From JAYEHC01 sp964490635 (GTDB taxonomy: Bacteria > Patescibacteriota > Minisyncoccia > JAHIHE01 > JAGLIN01), in assembly GCA_964490635.1 (NCBI GenBank), contig CAZBCK010000030.1:1-12062 (forward strand): a DNA stretch of 12,062 bases, given 5' to 3'. How positions within the stretch are numbered: position 1 is the stretch's first letter; every line of letters starts with the position of its first letter. Both the position numbers and the translations under genes were made by a program. Below, piece after piece: positions 6,253 to 12,062 of this stretch. Below the pieces are notes generated by a model. That model had not been told where the DNA came from, searched no databases, and saw only the letters and a list, made by a program, of their open reading frames with translations.

Positions 6253-7395
6253 ATGTCAATCCCAAACCCCAAAATAGCCATTGTTCACGATTTTCTGACC
6301 TACTTCGGTGGAGCGGAGAGAGTTTTGATGTCTTTGCATAAATTATATCCGAAGGCGCCAATCTATACTTTATTGTACGATGAGAAAAAAATGAAGAGAT
6401 ATTTTCCGGAGGCGAAGATAAGAACTTCGTTTATAAATAAATTTTCGAAGTCTATCAGGAAAAGAAAAAAGTATCTTTTGCCGTTTTTTCCAACTGCGGC
6501 GGAAACATTTGACTTGCGGGAGTTTGACATTGTCATTTCCAGTTCCAGTTCATTTGTGAAAGGAATAATTACCAAACCGAAAACAGTTCATATTTGTTAT
6601 TGCCACACGCCAACCAGATTTTTATGGGATTGGCATTATAATTATCTCAAAGAAAATAAAGTTGGAAGATTAAAAAAGATTTTTTTAATTCCGCTTTTGC
6701 ACTATTTAAGAATGTGGGACAAAACAGCTGCGGAGAGGGTTGATTATTTTATTGCCAATTCGGAAAATACTGAGAGGAGAATTAAAAAATTTTATAATCG
6801 AGAAAGCAAAGTGATTTATCCGCCAGTAGACATTAGCCGTAGGGGCGGGTCGCGACCCGCCCCTACGGCGCTCGCAATGACAGATATAAATAAAAACTAT
6901 TTCCTCATCGTTTCTCGTTTAACCCCTTATAAAAAAATTGATATTGCAATTGAAGCATTTAATAAATTGGAATTGCCATTGGTTATTATCGGTGATGGTG
7001 GGGATAGGAAAAGGTTGGAAAAAATGGCGGAGAATAATATTAAATTTTTAGGATTTCAACTGGAAGAAAAAATTGCGGAATATTATCAAAATTGCCAAGC
7101 GTTTATTTTCCCCGGAGAAGATGATTTTGGCATAACTCCGGTTGAGGCGATGTCATTTGGCAAGCCGGTTCTCGCTTACCGAAAAGGAGGCGCGCTGGAA
7201 ACGATAATTGAAGGCGAGACAGGGGAATTTTTTGATGATCCAATTCCGGAAATCTTGGCAGATGGCGTGAGAAGAATAAAGAATAACTGTGATGATTATG
7301 ATGTGGAAAAAATTAAGAAACAGGCAGAGAAGTTTTCGGAGGAAAAGTTTGAAGGAAAGATGAGGGAATTTGTGGAGAAAATATATATAGTCTAA
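6253..7395 (+). CDS. GT4 glycosyltransferase (WbaZ-like) with an in-frame palindrome
   Basis: A 380-residue GT-B glycosyltransferase, related to mannosyl or rhamnosyl transferases of surface polysaccharide synthesis. The N-terminal half starts KIAIVHDFLTYFGGAERVL and contains CYCHTPTRFLWDWHYNYL. The C-terminal half starts at YFLIVSRLTPYKKIDIAIEA and has the donor-site motif GEDDFGITPVEAMSFGKPV (E289 to E298 and beyond), in which the first acid of EX7E is Asp290. Between the halves, residues S195 to about D211 (SRRGGSRPAPTALAMTD) are encoded by a 34-bp perfect GC-rich palindrome (6836-6869) plus a repeat end reading GCTCGCAATGACA. The frame is kept, and the flanking YPPVDIS and YFLIVSRL motifs are intact, so the insert lies in the interdomain linker where it may be tolerated. 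No Shine-Dalgarno is seen. Substrates are unknown. Confidence 0.92.
   Translation: MSIPNPKIAIVHDFLTYFGGAERVLMSLHKLYPKAPIYTLLYDEKKMKRYFPEAKIRTSFINKFSKSIRKRKKYLLPFFPTAAETFDLREFDIVISSSSSFVKGIITKPKTVHICYCHTPTRFLWDWHYNYLKENKVGRLKKIFLIPLLHYLRMWDKTAAERVDYFIANSENTERRIKKFYNRESKVIYPPVDISRRGGSRPAPTALAMTDINKNYFLIVSRLTPYKKIDIAIEAFNKLELPLVIIGDGGDRKRLEKMAENNIKFLGFQLEEKIAEYYQNCQAFIFPGEDDFGITPVEAMSFGKPVLAYRKGGALETIIEGETGEFFDDPIPEILADGVRRIKNNCDDYDVEKIKKQAEKFSEEKFEGKMREFVEKIYIV
6836..6882. repeat. GC-rich perfect palindrome and repeat end inside a CDS
   Basis: Positions 6836-6869 are a perfect 34-bp palindrome built from CCGTAGGGGCGGGTCGC and its complement. It is followed by GCTCGCAATGACA to 6882, the complement of the TGTCATTGCGAGC repeat end. 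The same CGCAATGACA end occurs at 8763-8772. Its GC content is far above that of the flanking AT-rich gene. It replaces or expands the linker of the glycosyltransferase without breaking the frame. Confidence 0.85.
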
Positions 7396-7434
7396 TCCAA
7401 ATATAATTAGCTACTTTATTTCAATAATCTCTCT

Positions 7435-7604
7435 TGTCGTTCCTGTGAAGACGGGAATCCATGTGAAGTTTTATTAGTCATTATTTTTATAACAAAAGTG
7501 ATGCAAACAAATTAAAAGTGGCGTTTTGTGATATTTCAACTATTATAATGATATTTTAAAACTGATGATATTTCACCTGAATTCCTGCCTCTGCAGGAAT
7601 GACA
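7435..7604. repeat. Palindromic element (TGTCAT...ATGACA family), copy 4
   Basis: A 170-bp element filling most of the gap between the second glycosyltransferase and the delta-prime gene. It begins TGTCGTTCCTGTGAAGACGG at 7435 (one mismatch from TGTCAT) and ends GGAATGACA at 7604. The two arms, about 35 bases each, pair with a few mismatches (GGGAATCCATGTGAA with TTCACCTGAATTCC). The roughly 100-base centre is AT-rich and without a gene. Confidence 0.75.
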
Positions 7605-7641
7605 TCAACATTTGTTTGTTGGCAATATGTTTCGGCAATAT

Positions 7642-7681
7642 TTGCCCTACTCAAAAAAATATGCTAAATTAAACTTATAAT
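7642..7681 (+). promoter_or_regulatory. Promoter for the delta-prime gene
   Basis: TTGCCC at 7642-7647, a 17-base spacer and TAAATT at 7665-7670 preceded by TGC form the same extended -10 design as the HU promoter (TTGCCT ... TGCTATAAT). An additional perfect TATAAT lies at 7676-7681 but has no matching -35 and would place the start almost on the ATG at 7694. Confidence 0.5.
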
Positions 7682-7693
7682 AAGCATAGAATT

Positions 7694-8596
7694 ATGTTCT
7701 TAAAAGATACAATTATAGGGAATGAAAGAATTGCTGAAATGTTAGAGAAGAATTATAAAGCAGACAAACTTTCTCACGCTTATTTATTTGAAGGTCCGGA
7801 GCATATTGGCAAAAAAATACTTGCTTTGGCTTTTTGCCGGTTGCTTCTGGATGATAATAAAAAAAATATTTTGGAAAATCCAGATTTAATGGTTCTAAAT
7901 CCATCCGATAGTGATAAGCAAATAACTATTGGGAAAATAAGAGAACTTGAAAAAATCTTGGGATTATATCCTTACTGCTCAAAATACAAGATAGCGATCA
8001 TAGAACAAGCGGAAAAAATGAATAAAGCAGCTGCAAATGCGCTCCTAAAAACTCTGGAGGAACCGAGTGGAACAACGATACTGTTGCTTCTTTCGTCTGA
8101 TTCTAAAAATATGCCGGATACGATAAAATCCAGATGCCGAAGAATAAAATTCCTGCCGGTGAAAAAAGAACTACTTAGAGAATTTTTAAAAGATAAAATT
8201 AGAGAAAAGTCAGAAGTGGAAAGAATTATAGAAATATCAGGATATAAACCAGGAAAAATAATTGAGTTTTTGAAAGATAGAAAAAAGATTAGCACGGCGA
8301 TAGAAGTCATAAACGAATTCGCGGCTGTTATTAAAAAAAATGAAAATGATAAAATCAGTGAAGCAGAAAAGATTTCAAAAAATGAAATAGATGATATTAC
8401 GAATATGCTTGATCTTTGGGCTATTTATTGCCGAAAGCTTTTAGTGAAAAAATACGAAACTTGTGATGATGGTAAAAAAGAATATTTAACAGAGATTGTT
8501 GCCAGAATTAACCTAATAAACAAAACAAAGAAAGATATTTTGTCAAAGAATATAAATATTAGACTGGCAATTGAGAATTTACTTTTGCGGATATAA
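7694..8596 (+). CDS. holB: DNA polymerase III subunit delta-prime
   Basis: The delta-prime subunit of the clamp loader, which helps place the beta sliding clamp on primed DNA. The 300 residues show an AAA+ fold: an N-terminal HAYLFEGPEHIGKK segment with a P-loop-like G34-K41, a helix-rich sensor region IAIIEQAEKMNKAAANALLKTLEEPSG (LEEP at 121-124), and the SRC motif S146-R147-C148 that supplies the arginine finger to the neighbouring ATPase subunit. The P-loop ends KK where active ATPases have KT or KS, as expected for a subunit that does not hydrolyse ATP. The four-cysteine zinc module found after the P-loop in many relatives is missing; residues 45-68 lead straight into NPDLMVLNP. The C-terminal third is divergent and helical. 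dnaX is the main alternative, but the size and defective P-loop argue for delta-prime. Confidence 0.9.
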   Translation: MFLKDTIIGNERIAEMLEKNYKADKLSHAYLFEGPEHIGKKILALAFCRLLLDDNKKNILENPDLMVLNPSDSDKQITIGKIRELEKILGLYPYCSKYKIAIIEQAEKMNKAAANALLKTLEEPSGTTILLLLSSDSKNMPDTIKSRCRRIKFLPVKKELLREFLKDKIREKSEVERIIEISGYKPGKIIEFLKDRKKISTAIEVINEFAAVIKKNENDKISEAEKISKNEIDDITNMLDLWAIYCRKLLVKKYETCDDGKKEYLTEIVARINLINKTKKDILSKNINIRLAIENLLLRI

Positions 8597-8623
8597 TAGT
8601 ATTATTCTAAATCCACCATTTTT

Positions 8624-8773
8624 TATCATCCCGAAGGAGGTGCGACTGAGGGATCTGAGAGTCGGATAAATATAATTGTTCTGTTTGCATAGTATCATTT
8701 ATAGATTTTTCACTCCACGAAGTTTATCCCAATGAAGATTGGGGTTTCGCTCCGTTCCGTTTCGCAATGACAA
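8624..8773. repeat. Mosaic palindromic element, copy 5
   Basis: The left end, TTATCATCCCGAAGGAGG at 8624 followed by GCGACTGAGGGATCT, closely resembles the left arm of the element at 137-302. The right end, TTTCGCAATGACAA finishing at 8773, belongs to the TGTCATTGCGA type seen inside the glycosyltransferase at 6870-6882. An inner hairpin CCCAAT/ATTGGG lies at 8728-8743. The two ends pair only over the outer few bases, so this looks like a junction of two repeat subtypes. It lies just upstream of the lipoprotein gene, and its terminal ATGACA creates a false upstream start at 8767. Confidence 0.7.
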
Positions 8774-8829
8774 ATTGGATTAGGAAATTTAGAATAATAT
8801 CATTACATAATCTGCTTACCACAAATATT

Positions 8830-9996
8830 ATGAACGAAAAAATAAATAAAATATTAGCATTAGTGCTTCTTATAATCGTAACAGTTTCTTTTAGCGGTTG
8901 TCTTAATTTGTCCAAAAAAGAAGAGGGAGGAAAAAAGGAAATTGTTATTAATGATCATCAAGGCGTTTTTAAATCTGTGGACGGCGGAAAAACATGGGAG
9001 CATAAAGTTAAAATTGAGGGCGAGGGCGGAGGCTTAATTGACGGCGTTAAAATTTCAAGTATGGTGATGGATCCGAACGATAGCAGTATTCTGTATCTTG
9101 GAACTGCCAGTAGCGGATTGTATAAATCAGAAAACGGAGCTGATTCGTGGAAAAAAATAACTGACGAAAATGATATTTTGAGCGAGACAATCGTAATTAA
9201 TGATATTGCCATTGAAAAGGGAAATTCAAATATAATTTATCTGGCGACTTTGAATAATGGAAAAGGGGAATTGTTAAAATCAGAAGACGGCGGGAAAAGC
9301 TGGAACAAATCGCATATTATTGCTCAGGCTGGCAAAGCGGTAACTGCCGTTGCGATAGATCCGATTTTTAGCAATGTTATCTATATCGGAACCGGGCAAA
9401 ATGGATTTATAAAAAGCGAAGATAAAGGAAAAACTTGGGTTACTTTATATTGGTTTGGAGCTAAAATAATAGATATTTTTGTTGATTTTAGAAATAATCA
9501 AGGTATTATTGTAAGAACTGCAAATGATATTCTAAAGTCTATAGACGGAGGAATAGAATGGGAGAGTTTAGCGACAAATATCAATGGTTCTTCAGGAGTG
9601 TCAGTTAGTTTTGCGGCAATAAGTTCCATAACAATGGACAAGCATAATCCATTTATAATTTATATTAATTATCTGAATTTAATATTAAGGACTGAAGACG
9701 GAGGTGAAACATGGGAAAGGCTAAATACGCTTACTCCTTCAAAAACAGCGGTTGGCACAATACCGCAGATCAAGCAGATCGGAATAATCAACAACATTAT
9801 ATATTACGGAGCGGGGAATGTACTGTATAAAAGTGATAACAAGGGAACGAGCTGGTCAAGTTATGATATTCCGATTAAGGGAGATGTCCGCTATACTATG
9901 AGTGATTATACAAATCAAGATGTGATTTATGTCGGGTCTTTCTATACCCCTCCACCGCCGCCAAAGAAAAAGAAAAATCCGTTCTTTCCTTTTTGA
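8830..9996 (+). CDS. Lipoprotein with a seven-Asp-box beta-propeller
   Basis: A predicted exported lipoprotein of 388 residues. The start at 8830 gives MNEKINKILALVLLIIVTVS followed by FSGC: a basic N-terminus, a hydrophobic stretch and a lipobox-like FSGC with Cys24. An ATG at 8767 would add 21 residues of repeat-derived sequence and bury the signal peptide. Seven BNR/Asp-box motifs (S-x-D-x-G-x-T-W pattern) start at residues 49, 100, 151, 196, 237, 288 and 335, spaced 41-51 residues, which fits a seven-bladed propeller of the sortilin/Ycf48-like type. The tail is YTPPPPPKKKKNPFFPF, five prolines and four lysines before an aromatic end. The start lies in AAATATTATG. It precedes frr by 30 bases. 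Ligand unknown; sialidase activity is not suggested because the catalytic residues cannot be identified. Confidence 0.85.
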   Translation: MNEKINKILALVLLIIVTVSFSGCLNLSKKEEGGKKEIVINDHQGVFKSVDGGKTWEHKVKIEGEGGGLIDGVKISSMVMDPNDSSILYLGTASSGLYKSENGADSWKKITDENDILSETIVINDIAIEKGNSNIIYLATLNNGKGELLKSEDGGKSWNKSHIIAQAGKAVTAVAIDPIFSNVIYIGTGQNGFIKSEDKGKTWVTLYWFGAKIIDIFVDFRNNQGIIVRTANDILKSIDGGIEWESLATNINGSSGVSVSFAAISSITMDKHNPFIIYINYLNLILRTEDGGETWERLNTLTPSKTAVGTIPQIKQIGIINNIIYYGAGNVLYKSDNKGTSWSSYDIPIKGDVRYTMSDYTNQDVIYVGSFYTPPPPPKKKKNPFFPF

Positions 9997-10026
9997 TTAA
10001 TTTTAATATAAATATAAATAAATATT

Positions 10027-10581
10027 ATGGAAAAAATAATAAAACAACTGGAAGAAGGACTTGAGAAAAATAATGATCATTTTAAAAGCGATGTTTCAGC
10101 ATTAAGCATTGGCAGGGCAACGCCGTTTCTTGTGGAAGACATTATGGTTGATTATTACGGAACACCTACACTATTAAAACAGGTCTCAACGATTAGTGTT
10201 CCCGATCCAAGAACAATTATGATTCAGCCATGGGACAAGGGACAGCTAAAAGAAATTGAAAAAGCAATTAATATGGCTCAACTTGGATTTAATCCTATGA
10301 ATGACGGGGATGTGATCAGGATCACAATTCCTCAGCCAACTGAAGAAGGAAGAAAAGATATGGTAAAGCGTCTTCATGAAATTCTTGAAAAAGCAAGAGT
10401 ATCCGCGCGAAGTATCAGAGAAGAAGCAATGAGAGAAATAAAGAATATGGAAAAAGATAATCTGATTGGCGAGGATGAACGGTTTACCAAACAAGATAAA
10501 ATACAAAAAATAGTTGATGAATATAATAAAAAGCTGGAAGAGAAAATGAAAGGGAAAGAAAAGGAGATAATGACAGTATAG
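10027..10581 (+). CDS. frr: Ribosome recycling factor
   Basis: A cytosolic factor that, with EF-G, splits post-termination ribosomes. The 184 residues match the family length and order: an N-terminal helix up to SIGRATPFLVEDIMVDYYGT (usual form GRASP), the beta domain with VPDPRTIMIQPWDKGQLKEIEKAI, the LGFNPMNDGDVIRITIPQPTEEGRKDMVK segment, and two long helices (about residues 105-184) with RSIREEAMREIKN. The start lies in AAATATTATG, with no Shine-Dalgarno. It lies 30 bases after the lipoprotein gene and 38 bases before rseP, so the three are probably cotranscribed. frr and rseP sit close together in many bacteria. Confidence 0.98.
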   Translation: MEKIIKQLEEGLEKNNDHFKSDVSALSIGRATPFLVEDIMVDYYGTPTLLKQVSTISVPDPRTIMIQPWDKGQLKEIEKAINMAQLGFNPMNDGDVIRITIPQPTEEGRKDMVKRLHEILEKARVSARSIREEAMREIKNMEKDNLIGEDERFTKQDKIQKIVDEYNKKLEEKMKGKEKEIMTV

Positions 10582-10619
10582 GAAAATCAGCAGAGCTACT
10601 TAATATTTAATACTAATTT

Positions 10620-11789
10620 ATGATTTTAACCACAATAATTCTATTCCTGTTAATTCTTGGCGTGATCGTTTTTGTTCACGAGTTGGGTCATTTTATGATG
10701 GCGAAACTTTATGATGTGAAAGTTGAAGAGTTTGCGCTTGGTTTCCCTCCCAGAATTGCCAGTTTTAAAAAAGGAGAAACAGAATATTCACTGAATAGTG
10801 TGCCTCTCGGCGGGTATTGTAAGATTATGGGTGAAGATGGAGAAGAAAAAAATAATCCGAGAAGTTTCGGGTCAAAAAGTGTCGGTAAAAGATTTTTAAT
10901 TCTTTCCGCGGGAGTGATAATGAATTTTGTTCTGGCGTTTGTAATTTTCAGCGTGATTTTTACGGCTGGTTTTCCGCAAAATGTTACGAACGAAAATTTA
11001 TCAATTGTTAAATCCGACAGATATGATGCTTCTGGAGTTAGCGGTATGGCACAAATGGAAGGTACGAAAAGTGTAAAAGACATTAAAGTTCAAATCTCTG
11101 AGATTGTGAAAGATGCTCCGGCTGACAAAGCGGGGCTTGAAACCGGAGACACAATCGTGAAAGCTGGCAAAAAAGAGATTACAAGTATAGAAGATTTGCA
11201 AAATTACACTGAAGAAAATCTTGGCAAGCCGATTACCCTTAGTATTCTACGCGGAGAAGAAAATATTACAAAAGAAATAACTCCGCGTATGGAATATCCG
11301 AACGGTGAAGGCGCGATGGGAATTTCTCTCATTAAAACCGCAGTTGTTTCTTATGCTCCACTGGAAGCGATAAAGAAAGGATATGAGTACACGGTTCATT
11401 TAACAATATTTATAATTATGGCGTTCGCTACTGTTATTTGGGGGCTTATCACGACGGGGAAAACAGCTGCGGAAGTTTCCGGTCCGGTTGGGATCGCGAT
11501 AATGACACAGCAGGCGGCATCAATGGGATTTATGACTATTTTGCATTTTACCGCTCTGATTAGCGTTAATCTCGCGATTATCAACGCTATTCCTTTTCCA
11601 GCGCTTGATGGTGGAAGATTACTGTTTTTAATGGTGGAAAAAATAAAAGGTTCTCCGATCAATCAAAAATGGGAAGCAAAAGCGAACAATGCCGGATTTG
11701 CGCTTTTGATGCTCTTGATGGTAGTTGTAACTTTTAAAGATATTGTGAAGTTTGATCTGTGGGGGAAGGTGATGGGGCTGCTGGGGTGA
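10620..11789 (+). CDS. rseP: RseP-like site-2 intramembrane zinc protease
   Basis: A membrane metalloprotease that cuts transmembrane substrates such as anti-sigma factors or leftover signal peptides. The zinc motif H20-E21-L22-G23-H24 lies in the first membrane segment, and the second motif is L329-D330-G331-G332 in AIPFPALDGGRLLFLMVEK. A PDZ domain covers about residues 150-225 (KDAPADKAGLETGDTIVKAG). Other membrane segments lie near residues 94-116, 258-278 and 353-372. At 389 residues it is shorter than Escherichia coli RseP (about 450) because it has one PDZ domain, as in many Gram-positive relatives. There is no Shine-Dalgarno. It ends in TGA, overlapped by a GTG that opens a small downstream frame. 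No sigma or anti-sigma gene is visible, so its substrate is unknown. Confidence 0.96.
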   Translation: MILTTIILFLLILGVIVFVHELGHFMMAKLYDVKVEEFALGFPPRIASFKKGETEYSLNSVPLGGYCKIMGEDGEEKNNPRSFGSKSVGKRFLILSAGVIMNFVLAFVIFSVIFTAGFPQNVTNENLSIVKSDRYDASGVSGMAQMEGTKSVKDIKVQISEIVKDAPADKAGLETGDTIVKAGKKEITSIEDLQNYTEENLGKPITLSILRGEENITKEITPRMEYPNGEGAMGISLIKTAVVSYAPLEAIKKGYEYTVHLTIFIIMAFATVIWGLITTGKTAAEVSGPVGIAIMTQQAASMGFMTILHFTALISVNLAIINAIPFPALDGGRLLFLMVEKIKGSPINQKWEAKANNAGFALLMLLMVVVTFKDIVKFDLWGKVMGLLG

Positions 11790-11881
11790 TAAACAGACTC
11801 ACTGATAAGACTGTTGGAAGATATGAGATTGAAAAACATTTGAGAGAAAAACTTGGTGGAGACATTGAGATATGTCAGTAA
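11786..11881 (+). CDS. Possible 31-residue ORF overlapping the rseP stop
   Basis: GTG at 11786 overlaps the rseP stop (GTGA) and opens 31 codons beginning INRLTDKTVGRYEIEKHLRE after the initiator and ending KLGGDIEICQ. The overlap is typical of translational coupling, and the composition is protein-like. No family is recognised. It may be a true small protein or the remnant of a decayed gene. It lies before the terminator at 11906-11931, so it would be on the rseP transcript. Confidence 0.3.
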   Translation: MINRLTDKTVGRYEIEKHLREKLGGDIEICQ

Positions 11882-11905
11882 TTCGTAGAAAATTTGAATT
11901 ATCTG

Positions 11906-11931
11906 AAACCTGCTATATTTGGCGGGTTTTT
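11906..11931 (+). terminator. Intrinsic terminator of the lipoprotein-frr-rseP transcript
   Basis: AAACCTGC at 11906-11913 pairs with GCGGGTTT at 11922-11929 (one T-G wobble) around an eight-base loop, followed by TTAATTG. It is the first good hairpin with a U-tract after rseP and lies just upstream of a new promoter. Confidence 0.75.
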
Positions 11932-11933
11932 AA

Positions 11934-11962
11934 TTGATTTTATGCTTCTTTTGTGCTATTCT
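11934..11962 (+). promoter_or_regulatory. Candidate promoter reading out of the window
   Basis: TTGATT at 11934-11939, a 17-base spacer, and TATTCT at 11957-11962 preceded by TGC. It has the same extended -10 form as the HU and delta-prime promoters and lies directly after the terminator. No ORF is seen before the window ends. Confidence 0.5.
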
Positions 11963-12015
11963 ACACTTAACAAGTGAAGAGTTGGCGCAATCTTTCATAA
12001 ATAAATTTGAGACCC

Positions 12016-12044
12016 TTCAAAAAATTGTGTCTGACAGGTATAAT
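12016..12044 (+). promoter_or_regulatory. Second candidate promoter near the window end
   Basis: TTCAAA at 12016-12021, a 17-base spacer and a perfect TATAAT at 12039-12044. The gene it would serve lies beyond 12062. From 11963 to the end no coding frame was found. Confidence 0.4.
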
Positions 12045-12062
12045 TAAGATCTAATTATCTAA

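Noticed and set aside
7972..8310. 112-residue minus-strand ORF
   Set aside because: It is the antisense shadow of the delta-prime gene.
8767..8829. Upstream in-frame start for the lipoprotein
   Set aside because: The ATG belongs to the ATGACA end of a repeat element, and the extension would put 21 residues before a clear signal peptide.
10709..11083. 124-residue minus-strand ORF
   Set aside because: It is the antisense shadow of rseP, whose + strand motifs are unmistakable.
449..12062. Alternative genetic code (TGA as glycine or tryptophan)
   Set aside because: TGA ends the lipoprotein and rseP at the positions expected for their families, and no conserved domain is interrupted by TGA.

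Overview
This AT-rich window reads like a chromosomal segment from a small-genome bacterium, most plausibly a member of the Candidate Phyla Radiation (Patescibacteria, Parcubacteria-like). That is an inference from general character: short genes, few Shine-Dalgarno sequences, divergent housekeeping proteins and many palindromic intergenic repeats. TGA is used as a normal stop (the lipoprotein and rseP genes both end in TGA), so a recoded-TGA lineage is unlikely. No rRNA, tRNA, CRISPR array or complete insertion sequence was seen.

Layout, all main genes on the + strand. (1) 1-448: a good promoter and a large palindromic element in front of rny (RNase Y, 449-1978). (2) 1979-3153: a palindromic repeat, an unrecognised 86-residue ORF, a 135-bp element with perfect 20-bp terminal inverted repeats, a 45-residue ORF and the broken remains of a further small gene. 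(3) 3154-3948: a YmdB-type metallophosphoesterase. (4) 3976-4474: HU with its own promoter, a tandem-repeat leader, a strong ribosome binding site and a terminator. (5) 4694-7395: two GT4 glycosyltransferases separated by repeat-filled DNA; the second carries a GC-rich perfect palindrome inside its reading frame. (6) 7694-8596: DNA polymerase III delta-prime. (7) 8830-11789: a seven-Asp-box beta-propeller lipoprotein, frr and rseP, closely spaced and probably one operon, ending in a terminator at 11906-11931. (8) From 11934: two candidate promoters pointing out of the window.

rny and ymdB are direct neighbours in Bacillus subtilis, so the pairing here is a conserved RNA-turnover and signalling neighbourhood that has been opened by mobile or decaying DNA. 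HU, delta-prime, RRF and RseP are housekeeping functions (nucleoid, replication clamp loading, ribosome recycling, membrane proteolysis). The glycosyltransferases probably work on surface glycans.

The most notable signal is not a gene cassette. It is a family of palindromic elements that begin TGTCAT (or a one-base variant) and end ATGACA. They fill nearly every long intergenic gap, and one related copy sits in frame inside a glycosyltransferase. Also notable are three genes whose start codons lie in the identical ten-base context AAATATTATG, a recurring extended -10 promoter pattern, and metal-ligand substitutions in YmdB. I did not find a convincing new defence, secretion or biosynthetic system.
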